DNA of 64,000 bases, taken from assembly GCF_024435355.1 (NCBI RefSeq), contig NZ_JAMJWG010000008.1, forward strand, positions 186,001-250,000. Direction: 5' to 3'. Below, piece by piece: positions 55,901 to 63,995 of the stretch; position 1 is the first letter of the stretch; every line of letters starts with the position of its first letter. The notes below the pieces were generated by a model that searched no databases, was not told the DNA's origin, and saw only the letters and a list, made by a program, of their open reading frames with translations. Origin of the DNA: Streptomyces odontomachi (GTDB lineage: Bacteria; Actinomycetota; Actinomycetes; Streptomycetales; Streptomycetaceae). Made by a program: the position numbers and the translations under genes.

Positions 55901-56925
55901 CCCATGGCCATGGCCAGCGCGCCGTCCGTGCCGGGGTGCGGGTGCAGCCATTCGTCGGCGAACTTGGTGGCGTCCGCGTAGTCCGGCGAGACCACCACGA
56001 CCTTCTGGCCGCGGTAGCGCGCCTCCGCCATCCAGTGCGCGTCCGGCGTCCGGGTGACCGGCACGTTCGAACCCCACAGCATCAGGTAGGCGGCGTCCCA
56101 CCAGTCCCCCGACTCCGGTACGTCGGTCTGGTCGCCGAAGACCTGCGGGGAGGCGATCGGCAGGTCCGCGTACCAGTCGTAGAACGACACCATGGGCGCG
56201 CCGATCAGCGCCATGAAGCGCGCGCCGACCGCGTGCGAGGCCATCGACATGGCCGGGATCGGCGAGAAGCCGGCGATCCGGTCGGGGCCGTACGCCTGGA
56301 GGGTGTGCACATGGGCGGCGGCGGCGATCTCGAGGGCCTCGTCCCAGCCGATCCGCACCAGGCCGCCCTTGCCGCGCGCCGAGACGTACCGCTGCCGCTT
56401 GGCGGGGTCGCCGGTGATCTCGGCCCAGGCCGCCACCGGGTCACCGAGCCGGGCCCTGGCCTCCCGGTACAGCTCGACCAGGACACCGCGGGCGTGCGGG
56501 TAGCGCACCCGGGTGGGCGAGTAGGTGTACCAGGAGAACGACGCACCGCGCGGGCAGCCGCGCGGCTCGTACTCGGGGCGGTCCGGGCCGACGGAGGGGT
56601 AGTCGGTCTGCTGGGTCTCCCAGGTGATCAGCCCGTCCTTGACGTACACCTTCCACGAGCAGGATCCCGTGCAGTTGACCCCGTGGGTGGAGCGCACCAC
56701 CTTGTCGTGCGCCCAGCGCTCCCGGTAGGCGGCGTCGTCGACCGGCTTGTCGGTCTCGAAGACGGCCCGCAGGTCGCCGGTGGCGGAGGACCGGCGCAGC
56801 CGGGTGCCGGCACGCAGCAGCCGCTCGGTCACGGCGGCGGCGGTGCGGTCGGTGACGTCCGAGAATGCGGCGGTGGAGGGGGATCCGGTGCCCCGGTTAC
56901 CAAACAGCGGCCATTTCCGTGGCAT
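52945..56925 (-). CDS. narG: respiratory nitrate reductase alpha subunit (molybdopterin)
   Basis: 1326 residues; reduces nitrate to nitrite at the bis-MGD molybdenum centre. The FS0 cluster ligands are His81, Cys85, Cys89 and Cys124 in STHGVNCTGSCSW...RGCPRG; the SFYDWYADLPIASP segment carries the Asp expected as Mo ligand. The start MPRKWPLFGN has AGGAG 9 bases upstream; the frame stays open to 57273 but that extension is repetitive and unlike NarG. A 6-residue tandem repeat (GHDSGA three times) near residue 1150 is a local oddity. No nitrate transporter gene adjoins. Confidence 0.96.
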   Translation of the reverse strand: MPRKWPLFGNRGTGSPSTAAFSDVTDRTAAAVTERLLRAGTRLRRSSATGDLRAVFETDKPVDDAAYRERWAHDKVVRSTHGVNCTGSCSWKVYVKDGLITWETQQTDYPSVGPDRPEYEPRGCPRGASFSWYTYSPTRVRYPHARGVLVELYREARARLGDPVAAWAEITGDPAKRQRYVSARGKGGLVRIGWDEALEIAAAAHVHTLQAYGPDRIAGFSPIPAMSMASHAVGARFMALIGAPMVSFYDWYADLPIASPQVFGDQTDVPESGDWWDAAYLMLWGSNVPVTRTPDAHWMAEARYRGQKVVVVSPDYADATKFADEWLHPHPGTDGALAMAMGHVILKEYFVDRQVPYFTDYVKRFTDLPFLVELEEPEGRQEAEASASVVAVASEQQETTGPYRPGKFLTAADLGLAEGADDAARRWMPVLLDADSGRPVVPHGTLGDRWSKSGEGRWNLDLAGVDPQLSLRPDGPCGPGNRRAAGTVRTVRLALPRFDEPGTVVHRTVPARRLAGRLVTTVFDLLLAQYGVDREGGAPAGADASEVDQGGYLDAANPGTPAWQEALTSVPAAAVVRAAREFAGTAEKTRGRCMIVMGAGTNHWFHSDTIYRSFLTLLLLTGCQGVNGGGWAHYVGQEKVRPLTGWQQLATAADWVRPSRQMAGTPYWYLHTDQWRYERHGADALAAPTGRGLFAGRHTADLVAQSMRLGWMPSAPTFAANPLDLGRQVRDSGQEPGSWVADRLTAGDLRFACEDPDAPENHPRVLTVWRANLIGSSAKGNEYFLRHLLGGRDNATAAEAPEECRPTDLTWHAEAPRGKLDLLMALDFRMTSTTLFADLVLPAATWYEKHDLSSTDMHPFVHAFSPAINPPWQARTDFDIFHGLARRLSELARGRLDTRYDLVATALGHDTPGETAQPGGTVPDWRAEPDADTARGARAPVPPVAGYNLPDLTLVERDYTAVADRLAAFGPRSEADGMQSKGITVRPGPEAGWLAARCGTADGGAAHGRPLLDTDAKFCEAILALSGTTNGRIAAEGFRRLAERVGPASGLDELGASVAERRAVFSDTQARPVQAGASFEWSGKEAPDRRYAPFTINTEHAKPWHTLTGRQHFYLDHDWMAELGEQLPVYRPPLDLAALGEPTAAGHDSGAGHDSGAGHDSGATAGDGTANGAGRTVTVRYITPHSKWSIHSEYQENLIMQTLARGGPVIWMSVPDAEALGVADNDWIEAVNANGVVVARAVVSHRMPAGTVFMYHVQERLVNVPKSQATGARGGVHNALTKLLIKPTHLIGGYAQQSFAANYHGPTGNQRDAVTVIRRRSQHVEY
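53438..53491. repeat. 18-base tandem repeat inside narG
   Basis: Three exact copies of GCGCCGGAGTCGTGCCCG, encoding (on the minus strand) repeated GHDSGA. The length is a multiple of three, so copy-number change would keep frame. Confidence 0.9.
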
Positions 56926-57879
56926 ATTCCAGGCTCCTACTCGCTTTCGCCGAGCCCCATCGCCCGGGGCGCCTCCGGCGCTTTCCGAACCCGCGACAGC
57001 CCTATCCGCCACGCCCTCTTCGGTCATTTGCTCGAACCCCTGCGGCGTATCCCCGGCGCCGTTCGCGGTGATTCGCTTTCCCTGGTCCGCCTTCGGGGAC
57101 CCGCTCTCCGCACCCCGGGGCCGCTTTCCCTCACCCGGGGACCGTTCCTCCTCGCCCGGGGACCGTTTTCCCTCGGCCCGCTCCGTGCGACGCACCACTG
57201 TCCGGCTCCTCTCCGATGGGCCACACCCCTGATCGGAGGGCACTGGCCGCAGTCCATCCCGCGGCCTCAGCATTTCGCCTCACACAGCTCGATACGCCGT
57301 GACTTTCGGTCATTTGGGCTGCGCTGAACGTGATTTACCCCGCGCTTTGCCATCCCTCCGAGGTGCAAATCCCTCATGAGCGGCGGGTTGACCGACGCCG
57401 CCTTCCCCCAGGGCCGCAGCAACCGGCGAATTCATCGCGCCCGGCATCGACCGGCGATGGTATACAGGCACCCGCACCGGTTTTCCGATTCCTTGACCCA
57501 TTCTCTGGCCGATTTTCTCGCGGCCCGAAAATGACGGGACCAACACGGCCAAACATGCCCTCTTACGCGCCCCGTACGACGGTTTCCGGGCACTCGCCCG
57601 ACGCACGTATCCGCATTCCTGTCAGAGCCGATTCATAGGAATGACACAGGAACGGCCCGGGAGCAGGTTCCCGGGTCGGTCAGCCGCACCGGGGCGCCCT
57701 GTTTTCGGTCACCCCGCCGCGATCGCCGCCCCCGGAATCGTTTGGCACGTACTTGGCGGAAGCGATGTCACGACCATAGGGAGCCATGGTCAACGGGCCG
57801 CGGGAGACCGGACGCGGGAGGTGCCGGCCCGGCGAGGGGGAGGTGGGATGTCCGATTCCTGATGTCACCGTCGGCGGGA
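56926..57879. other. 950-base region upstream of narG without a convincing gene
   Basis: The half next to narG contains short imperfect repeats (CCCGGGGACCGTT units near 57135-57170). The part from about 57300 to 57760 is less GC-rich than its surroundings. Reading frames of 60-102 codons exist on both strands but lack ribosome sites and codon bias. The narG promoter must lie here; I see no clear FNR or DevR/NarL box by eye. Confidence 0.55.
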
Positions 57880-58305
57880 TCACCACGGCCAATCGACCAG
57901 CGCGGTGAAGAGCACGGCCAGGAGCACCACGGCGCCCGGCGCCAGCAGCGCGAGCACCAGACGCCGGGCGGCGTTCCGCTGCTGCCAGGGCAGGCCCCAA
58001 CTGGCCAGCAGCAGCCCCAGCGGCACCACAAGCCCGATCAGGAAGCCGTGGAACGCCGGGTGGAAGCTGGTGTCGAAACGGGCGGAATCGGCGTCGGAGC
58101 AGGAGTCGCACGCCATCGGGGCGAGCATCGTGTAGGCAAGGGCCACGAGGGCGCCGGGCAGGGTGACGAGGGTCGACAGGAGCGGTGCGACCCAGGCTCG
58201 GCGATCGGCATGCGGGTCAAGCGCCTGCGCGTGACCGTGTAACGGGTTGTCCCTCGCCAGGACGCCACTCACGTCGTCCTTCGGGTCGTTCAGGTCCTTC
58301 GGCAT
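57880..58305 (-). CDS. small membrane protein of unknown function
   Basis: 141 residues, MPKDLNDPKDDVSGVLARDN start, three predicted membrane segments: about 45-65 (LLSTLVTLPGALVALAYTML), about 85-105 (FHGFLIGLVVPLGLLLASW) and about 115-137 (RLVLALLAPGAVVLLAVLFTALVDW). A MACDSCSDADSARFDTSFHP loop lies between the first two, probably outside the membrane, with a Cys pair that could form a disulphide. Not recognised as a named family. Confidence 0.7.
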   Translation of the reverse strand: MPKDLNDPKDDVSGVLARDNPLHGHAQALDPHADRRAWVAPLLSTLVTLPGALVALAYTMLAPMACDSCSDADSARFDTSFHPAFHGFLIGLVVPLGLLLASWGLPWQQRNAARRLVLALLAPGAVVLLAVLFTALVDWPW

Positions 58306-58373
58306 GGCGCCACTCAACCCGCCCGAGCCGCGGCGGCACATGCGTATCCGTACCCGAGTACGACCCCGGGGTC

Positions 58374-58645
58374 CTAGGCCCTGTCGTCAAACTCCCGTCT
58401 GCCCGGCGACGCCATGCACGCACTCTCGCCGCACCGGGCACAAGCCCACGTACTCCCCCACTGCCTGAACGGCGTGGGAGGTGCCCCCATGCGTACGCGG
58501 ACTCGCGCCCGGCACTCCCCCAAGCTCTTCGAGCAGGGGGGACCCCCAGAGCACGCACTGGGGGTACCGCCCACGCCCTTCAGGCAGTGGGGGAGCCGCC
58601 GAGCCGCCCTTCGGGCAACAACGGGAGTTTGACGACAGGGCCTAG
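58374..58645. mobile_element. MITE-like element with 21-bp perfect terminal inverted repeats
   Basis: Termini GCCCTGTCGTCAAACTCCCG (left from 58378) and its exact complement (right end 58641) match over 21 bases. CTAG flanks both ends (58374-58377 and 58642-58645), a candidate target-site duplication typical of IS5-type transposases. The 264-bp interior has no transposase frame but holds a second inverted pair of about 37 bases (58453-58489 and 58559-58595) of the CTCCCCCACTGCCT repeat module, and a central CTCCCCC hairpin. It lies just outside the stop codon of the prepilin peptidase gene. Confidence 0.8.
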
Positions 58646-58646
58646 G

Positions 58647-59432
58647 TCACAGCGCCCCGAGCAGCAGGCCCAAAAACGCCCCGCTCAGCAGGAACGGTCC
58701 CAGCGGGATCGCCGACTTGCGGCCGGCGCGGCGCAGCACGACGAGGGTGAGGCCGTAGCAGCCGGCCAGCATCAGGCCCACGAGGGAGCCGAAGACCAGC
58801 ATCACCCAGCCGTACCAGCCGAGGGCGGCACCGAGCGCGACGGCGAGTTTGACGTCACCGAAGCCGAAGCCCTTGGGATGGGCGATGAACAGGACGAAGT
58901 ACCCGGCGCCCAGGGCGACGAGGCCGAGCAGCGACGTCCGCCACGATCCCGCGTGCGCGGGCAGCAGCGCGGCCACCCCGAGCAGCACCGCCGTACCCGC
59001 ACCGAGCGGCAGGGTCAGGATGTCCGGCAACCGCTGCACCCTGTGGTCCACCACCGCCAGCAGCACGCCCACCGGAGCGCCCAGCAACCAGACGGCGACC
59101 TCCGGACGCGCCCCGGTCGCCGCCGCGAGCGCGGCACAGACCAGGGCCGTGACCAGGGCGACGGTGGTGGTACGAGGACCGTAACGGCCGTGCGGGGACG
59201 GGACCTGGGCGGCCGGCGCGGTCACGTCCGCGCCGGCAGAACCCGCGTCGCCCGCCGCGCACCGGGCGCGCCCCAGCCAGCCGCCGAACGGTCCCGTGAT
59301 CGGGTGGCCGCCAGGGCACGCGGTGCGCCACGGCTCGTCGGGTTCGACGGCGAGACGGTACGCGATCCGGGGGATCAGCAAGCCGGTTCCGGCGCCCCAG
59401 ACAGCGGCCACCGCGACAAGGAATACGGACAC
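58647..59432 (-). CDS. type IV prepilin peptidase (A24 family)
   Basis: 261-residue polytopic aspartic peptidase. Catalytic aspartates are in AVVDHRVQRLPDILTLPLGAG and in the GxGD motif HPKGFGFGDVKLAVALGAALG; about seven membrane segments. It lacks the four-Cys N-terminal methylase domain of PilD. It would process Flp/Tad-type pilins or pseudopilins; no tad or pil gene is within the window. The start is uncertain: GTG 59432 (VSVFLVAVAAVWG) is favoured, ATG 59468 possible. Confidence 0.85.
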   Translation of the reverse strand: MSVFLVAVAAVWGAGTGLLIPRIAYRLAVEPDEPWRTACPGGHPITGPFGGWLGRARCAAGDAGSAGADVTAPAAQVPSPHGRYGPRTTTVALVTALVCAALAAATGARPEVAVWLLGAPVGVLLAVVDHRVQRLPDILTLPLGAGTAVLLGVAALLPAHAGSWRTSLLGLVALGAGYFVLFIAHPKGFGFGDVKLAVALGAALGWYGWVMLVFGSLVGLMLAGCYGLTLVVLRRAGRKSAIPLGPFLLSGAFLGLLLGAL

Positions 59433-59596
59433 GGTCGGACGATACGCACTCGGGGCGCCGCACGGCATGGGTCCGGGGGCCCATGCCGGACCCAGTCCCG
59501 GACGGATACGGTCACAACGCGACAGACCCAGGATCAGAACGAGAATCAGAACGAGGACCGGGACCGGGACCGGGACCAAGGGGGGGGGTGCCCACG

Positions 59597-60034
59597 ATGG
59601 CGCGTTGGCGCAACGGGCGGGGAACGCTGATCGTCGGCGCCGGGGCGGAGGACGCCGGCACCGGGCCCAAGGGCTCGGCCGACCCGGCCGCACCCGCACC
59701 CGCACCCCCCGTCACCGTCCCCCTGGAGATCGCCACCAGCTACCGCGCCCGTACCCACGGCCTGCTCGGCCGGGACGGCATCGAAGGCGCGATCCTCCTC
59801 TCCCCCGCGAACAACGTGCACACCTTCCGCATGCGCTTCGCCATCGACGTCGCCTACCTGGACCGCAAGCTCGACGTCATCGCCGTCCACACCATGAAAC
59901 GGAACCGCCTCGGAGCCATCCGGTTGCGCGCCCGCCATGTCCTGGAGGCGGAGGCGGGCGCCATGGCCGGCTGGGGCGTCCGGCGGGGCGTACGGGTCGC
60001 GGTACGCGAGCAGGGCAACAATGACCGGACGTAG
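59597..60034 (+). CDS. DUF192 family protein
   Basis: 145 residues, cytoplasmic. The DUF192 core (about 40-140) reads VPLEIATSYRARTHGLLGRDGIEGAILLSPANNVHTFRMRFAIDVAYLDRKLDVIAVHTMKRN, a beta-barrel family of unknown function. In actinomycetes it often neighbours the prepilin peptidase gene, as here (divergent), so a link to pilus or secretion machinery is possible. Repeats of GGGACC precede the start. Confidence 0.85.
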   Translation: MARWRNGRGTLIVGAGAEDAGTGPKGSADPAAPAPAPPVTVPLEIATSYRARTHGLLGRDGIEGAILLSPANNVHTFRMRFAIDVAYLDRKLDVIAVHTMKRNRLGAIRLRARHVLEAEAGAMAGWGVRRGVRVAVREQGNNDRT

Positions 60035-60067
60035 CAGCAGCCGCCAGAGCGAAGCGGAAGGGCCCCG

Positions 60068-60643
60068 ATGAGGAAGATCAGCTACATGATGGGCATGTCC
60101 CTGGACGGCTTCATCGAGGGCCCCGACCGGCAGATCGACTGGCACGTGGTCGACGAGGACCTGCACCTCCACTTCAACGCCTACCTGGCCTCGCTCGGCG
60201 GGTTCCTGCACGGCCGGGTCGTCTACGAGTTGATGGCCGACTTCTGGCCGACGGCCGACCAGGACCCGGCGAGCAGCCCGGCCACGGTGGAGTTCGCGGG
60301 GATCTGGCGGGACAAGCCGAAGATCGTGTACTCCCGCACCCTGGAGCGTGCGGAGTGGAACACCACGATCGTCCGGGACGTCGTCGCCGACGAGGTGCGG
60401 GCGCTCAAGGCCGAGCCCGGCGGCGATCTGAGCCTGGGCGGTGCCGATCTGGCCGCGTCCTTCCGCGCCCTCGACCTGATCGACGAGTACCGCGTCTACG
60501 TCCACCCGGTCGTCATCGGCCGCGGCAAGCCGATCTTCCCGCAGCTCGACGACTACGCCCCGACACCGTTGCGGCTGACCGAGACGAAGACCTTCGGAAA
60601 CGGCGTCGTCCTCCTGAACTACAGCCGCCCGTCCCCGTCCTGA
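60068..60643 (+). CDS. dihydrofolate reductase-fold protein (RibD C-terminal type)
   Basis: 191 residues: MRKISYMMGMSLDGFIEGPD start, LHGRVVYELMADFWPTAD, KIVYSRTLERAEWNTTIV, GGDLSLGGADLAASFRALDLIDEYRVYVHPVVIGRGKPIFP. NADPH-dependent reductase fold; the substrate is unlikely to be folate and is unknown. Starts 33 bases after the DUF192 gene and may be co-transcribed. Confidence 0.88.
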   Translation: MRKISYMMGMSLDGFIEGPDRQIDWHVVDEDLHLHFNAYLASLGGFLHGRVVYELMADFWPTADQDPASSPATVEFAGIWRDKPKIVYSRTLERAEWNTTIVRDVVADEVRALKAEPGGDLSLGGADLAASFRALDLIDEYRVYVHPVVIGRGKPIFPQLDDYAPTPLRLTETKTFGNGVVLLNYSRPSPS

Positions 60644-60678
60644 ACCGTCCTGAACCGCGCGAGCCCAGCCTCGAACGA

Positions 60679-62166
60679 CTACGTGCGGTTCACCCGGTAC
60701 ACCGCCGGCAGGAACAGATTCAGCACCGTGACCACCACGATGGTGATCGCGCAGGTCAGCATGGTGGCGGAGGCGGACCAGAGCGGGGCGGCCAGCGCGG
60801 TGAGGAGATAGCCGACGGGGACGGCGAGGAGTTCGCCCACGTGGTTGAAGGACGACATGCGGCCGATCTCGGCCTGCGGCACGTGCTGCTGGAGGGCGGT
60901 GGACCAGCAGACCACGGCGACGTCGAGCATCGCCCCGCCCAACGGGGCGCCCAGCAGGACGTACGGCAGGGGCAGGCCCAGGCCCATCGCAGCCGGCGTC
61001 AGGGCGATCCCGGTGCTCCCCGCGAGCGCCACCGCCAGCAGCCGGTACGGCCGCCACCGCAGCGACACGACGGTGCCGCCGAGCAGCCCCAGCGCGAACG
61101 CCCCCTGCACCAGCCCCCAGGCGCGGGCCCCGTCGTAGCGCTCGGCGGCGACGATCGGGCCCAACAATCCGTACCCGGCGAGCCAGGCCGCGACCACCAC
61201 GGTCCCTGACGCCGTGTACGTCCACAGCCAGGTACGGGACCAGAACCCGGCCCAGCCGGCACGCAGGTCGGCAAGCACGCCGGACGGCGGGGCCGCCGGG
61301 GCCGAGGATGGTGCCGAGGACGGGCCTTGTGCCAAGGGCGTCAGACGCAGCCCCAGGAGGAGCAGTGCGGCGACGGCGAAGGTGACGGCGTCCCAGCCGA
61401 GCGCCCACGCGGGGCCGGCCAGCGCGACGACGACTCCGGCGACGACGGGGCCGAGCACCTTCATCGTGTTGGACGGCAGCCGCACCAGCGCGTTCGCCTG
61501 CTGGAGGTGCTCTGCGGCGACGAGTTGGACGACGATGCCCTGCGTCGCCGGCGCGCTGAACGCCGTGGCGACGCCGGAGACGAACCCGCAGGCCGCGATG
61601 GGTCCCGTGGTGGCGTGACCGGTGGCCACGAGCATGGTCACCATGGCCTGGGCGGCGGCCGCAAGCAGGTTGCCGAAGAAGAGGATGCGGCTACGGGACA
61701 TCCGGTCGGCGAGGACGCCCCCGGCGAGGAGGAACACGATCGTCGGGACCGTGTTCGAGGCGAGCACCACGCCCAGCGCCCGTGCGCCCCCGCCGGCCGC
61801 GATCACGGCGTACGCGAGCGCCAGCGGCGCCATGGCCGACCCGGTCGCGGAGATCAGGTTCGCGAGCAGGTACCGGCGGAAGGCCGGGGTTCGCAGGGGG
61901 CCCGGCCTCGGCGCGGGCGATGACGCGGGTGAGGGCTCGACGGGCGACGGCGCGGGTGAGGGCTCGACGGGCGACGGCGCGGGTGAGGGCTCGACGGGCG
62001 ACGGCGCGGGCGAGGGCTCGACGGGCGACGGCGCAGGTGACGGCTCGATGGGCGACGGCGCAGGTGACGGCTCGATGGGCGACGGCGCAGGTGAGGGCTC
62101 GTGCGTGCGGCGGTGGGAGCCCGATGCGGCGTCCGGTCCCGGCGCGGCATCCGGTGCAATGCTCAC
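60679..62166 (-). CDS. MFS transporter with a repetitive N-terminal extension
   Basis: 495 residues: 12 membrane segments from about residue 95 on (RRYLLANLISATGSAMAPLALAYAVI, TIVFLLAGGVLADRMSRSRILFFGNLL). Enterobactin-exporter-like (EntS/MFS_3) topology with a mid loop PSSAPSSAPAAPPSG. Residues about 24-86 are seven tandem copies of EPSPAPSP[IV], 9 residues each. The GTG at 62166 (VSIAPDAAP) is chosen; the true start may lie after the repeats. Substrate unknown; convergent with the DHFR-fold gene. Confidence 0.8.
   Translation of the reverse strand: MSIAPDAAPGPDAASGSHRRTHEPSPAPSPIEPSPAPSPIEPSPAPSPVEPSPAPSPVEPSPAPSPVEPSPAPSPVEPSPASSPAPRPGPLRTPAFRRYLLANLISATGSAMAPLALAYAVIAAGGGARALGVVLASNTVPTIVFLLAGGVLADRMSRSRILFFGNLLAAAAQAMVTMLVATGHATTGPIAACGFVSGVATAFSAPATQGIVVQLVAAEHLQQANALVRLPSNTMKVLGPVVAGVVVALAGPAWALGWDAVTFAVAALLLLGLRLTPLAQGPSSAPSSAPAAPPSGVLADLRAGWAGFWSRTWLWTYTASGTVVVAAWLAGYGLLGPIVAAERYDGARAWGLVQGAFALGLLGGTVVSLRWRPYRLLAVALAGSTGIALTPAAMGLGLPLPYVLLGAPLGGAMLDVAVVCWSTALQQHVPQAEIGRMSSFNHVGELLAVPVGYLLTALAAPLWSASATMLTCAITIVVVTVLNLFLPAVYRVNRT
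61915..62103. repeat. 27-base tandem repeat at the start of the MFS gene
   Basis: About seven copies of a 27-base unit (GGGTGAGGGCTCGACGGGCG plus 7 bases), the last three with GACGGCTCGATGGGC variation. In frame with the MFS transporter on the minus strand; recombination could change the length of the extension without breaking the frame. Confidence 0.9.
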
Positions 62167-62365
62167 CCGGCGCACCGTACCGTCCGGCGCACACCGGCGG
62201 CACACCGTTTTCCCTGCACACGGCTCCGTCCGCGACGGCTCCCGCCACCCCGGCCACGCCCGTCTCAGCCGACGAGGCCCCGCCAGGCCGCCGCGGGACG
62301 GGTCCCGGCGCCGCGCGCCTACCGTGCCCGGCATATCGAGGGTGGGAACCGGTGGGAGGCGTGCG

Positions 62366-62734
62366 ATGGGGTTCGCATGGGCGATCAGGCGAGGGTTCAC
62401 GCAGTATGCGCGGTGGGGTGGGCGGGCCTCGCGGTCGGAGTACTGGTGGTTCACGCTGTTCGACGTCGTCTGCTACATCCTCTGTATCGCGCTGACCGTC
62501 AAGCTGGAGGCGCCCCTCTTCATGCTCTTCTGGGTGGCCGGGGTGGCCCCGGCGGAACTGGGTGTCTTCGTCCGCAGGTTGCATGACACCGGCCGCAGCG
62601 GATGGTGGTGGTTCCTGGGCTGCATCCCGCTCTTCGGCCTGATCATGCTCGTGGTCTTCTTCTGCCAGGCCGGCGATCCGTACGCCAACGAGTACGGTCT
62701 GCCGCCGGTCAGGCCCGGCACGGCCTGGACCTGA
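62366..62734 (+). CDS. DUF805 membrane protein
   Basis: 122 residues. Conserved FTQYARWGGRASRSEYWWFTLF opening, three or four membrane segments, FVRRLHDTGRSGWWWFLGCIPLFGLIMLVVFFCQAGDPYANEYG at the end, all typical of DUF805. Function unknown. GGGAGG precedes the ATG at 62366; a long upstream open frame is antisense to the MFS gene and is not used. Confidence 0.92.
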   Translation: MGFAWAIRRGFTQYARWGGRASRSEYWWFTLFDVVCYILCIALTVKLEAPLFMLFWVAGVAPAELGVFVRRLHDTGRSGWWWFLGCIPLFGLIMLVVFFCQAGDPYANEYGLPPVRPGTAWT

Positions 62735-62738
62735 GGGC

Positions 62739-63824
62739 CTACCGGCCATCCCTCGACGGCCTCCGGCCCTCCCTCGACGGCTTCCGGCCTTCCTTCGACG
62801 GCGTGAGCCCGGACATCGCCGGGGACACCCGCACCGTGCCGTCGTTGCCGGCGCTGGCCACCCGCATCGCCCCGTCGCTACCGGCCAGCGCGACCACGGC
62901 GTGGACGGCGACACCGCCCCAGGATGTCCGGCCGAAGGCCGGGCCCGGCCGGTTGAGGACCGGGCCGAGCTCCCGGCCCGCCTCCGGGTCCCAGAGCTGC
63001 ACGCCCGCATCGCGGTCCGTGCCGAACGCGGCCGCCAGCACCGTCCGACGGGCCAGCGGGACGGCCGCCAGCGCCGTGCACGGGCCGTGTGCGAAGTCAC
63101 CGTCGAGCATCAGGCGCCCTGTGCGCAGGTCCCACACCTCGATGCCGCGCACCGACCCCAGGGCCAGCCGGGGCTCGTCCCGGAGACCCGTGAAGTACTC
63201 CATGGCACCCCGCGCCCGCCGGCCGGGGTCGAGCTGCCGCATCGCCCACCCGCGACCCCTTGCCCGGGGGTACCACAGTTCCACGGCACCGCCGTAGCGG
63301 ATGGCGGCGAAGCCGGCCGTGCGGTCGGTGATGCGTACCCCGGTGAGCCGGTGGACGCCGGCCCCGACGTGGCCGCGTCTGCCCTCCGGCTGCTTGCACC
63401 GGAAGAGGACGGACCCGGTGTTCGGGTCGATCACCCGAACCTGCTGCGCGTCGGCCGTCACCAGCGACTCCGGGCGCCCGGCCGTCGCCGGCACGACGGC
63501 CAGCGCCAGGGCGTGCGGCGCAGCGAAGTGCCGCAGCGGCGGCCCGTCGCCCAGACGGGCGGGATCCCACAGGGCGATCCCCCTCGGCGCGGACGTCACC
63601 AGGGCCTGCGTGCCGGAGGCCAACCGGAGGGCGGCCAGGCTCTGGACGACGGTTTCGTCCAGGGTGAGCGGCCGCGCGACCGCCTCGCCGGTCGTGGGGT
63701 CCCAGAGGCGCACGGTGCCTTCGGTGTCGCCACTGGCCAGCAGCGTCCTCCCGGCCGGGGTCGGCACGGCGGCCAACCGGTGGACGATCCAGCCGTGGCC
63801 TTTCAGGCGCAGTTCGTCGTCCAT
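62739..63824 (-). CDS. WD40-like beta-propeller protein
   Basis: 361 residues. Repeats ending in LWDP or VWD (GDTEGTVRLWDPTTGEAVARPL, RGIALWDPARLGDG, RGIEVWDLRTGRLM, GVQLWDPEAGRELG, GNDGTVRVSPAMSG) indicate a six- or seven-bladed propeller, cytoplasmic. Such proteins in Streptomyces resemble the C-terminal halves of large NTPase/WD40 regulators; this one stands alone. It ends with a PSKEGRKPSREGRRPSRDGR tail built from 21-base repeats. ATG 63824 follows AGAAGGG; GTG 63830 is the alternative. Confidence 0.8.
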   Translation of the reverse strand: MDDELRLKGHGWIVHRLAAVPTPAGRTLLASGDTEGTVRLWDPTTGEAVARPLTLDETVVQSLAALRLASGTQALVTSAPRGIALWDPARLGDGPPLRHFAAPHALALAVVPATAGRPESLVTADAQQVRVIDPNTGSVLFRCKQPEGRRGHVGAGVHRLTGVRITDRTAGFAAIRYGGAVELWYPRARGRGWAMRQLDPGRRARGAMEYFTGLRDEPRLALGSVRGIEVWDLRTGRLMLDGDFAHGPCTALAAVPLARRTVLAAAFGTDRDAGVQLWDPEAGRELGPVLNRPGPAFGRTSWGGVAVHAVVALAGSDGAMRVASAGNDGTVRVSPAMSGLTPSKEGRKPSREGRRPSRDGR

Positions 63825-63879
63825 GAACACGGCCCTTCTGTGCGGGAGCGTCGAGCGAGGCCCCTGCGATGTCCCTGCG

Positions 63880-63995
63880 ATGCCCCTGCGGGGAGCGGCC
63901 GGGGAGTTGGCAGGGGAGCGACCGAAGAGCGACCAGGGAGCGACCGGGGAGCGGCCGAAGATTGGCAGGGGAATGGCAGGGGAGCGGCCGAAGAT
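63880..63995. repeat. purine-rich direct repeats at the window end
   Basis: GGCAGGGGAGCGACCGAAGA (about 63909) and GGCAGGGGAGCGGCCGAAGA (about 63976) plus shorter GGGAGCGACC units fill the 170 bases upstream of the WD40-like gene. No gene is seen before the edge. Confidence 0.7.

Noticed and set aside
56926..57273. N-terminal extension of narG to the upstream ATG at 57273
   Set aside because: The extension encodes repetitive Glu/Gly/Lys/Arg sequence not known in NarG; MPRKWP at 56925 has a proper AGGAG.
57310..57606. 98-codon open frame on the minus strand upstream of narG
   Set aside because: No ribosome binding site, weak third-codon bias, basic low-complexity product, overlapped by an equally long frame on the other strand.
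57641..57862. 73-codon + strand frame and a 40-codon frame from 57786
   Set aside because: The ribosome-like GGGAG is too close to the second ATG, the product is Gly/Arg-rich, and both run into the antisense of the gene at 57880.
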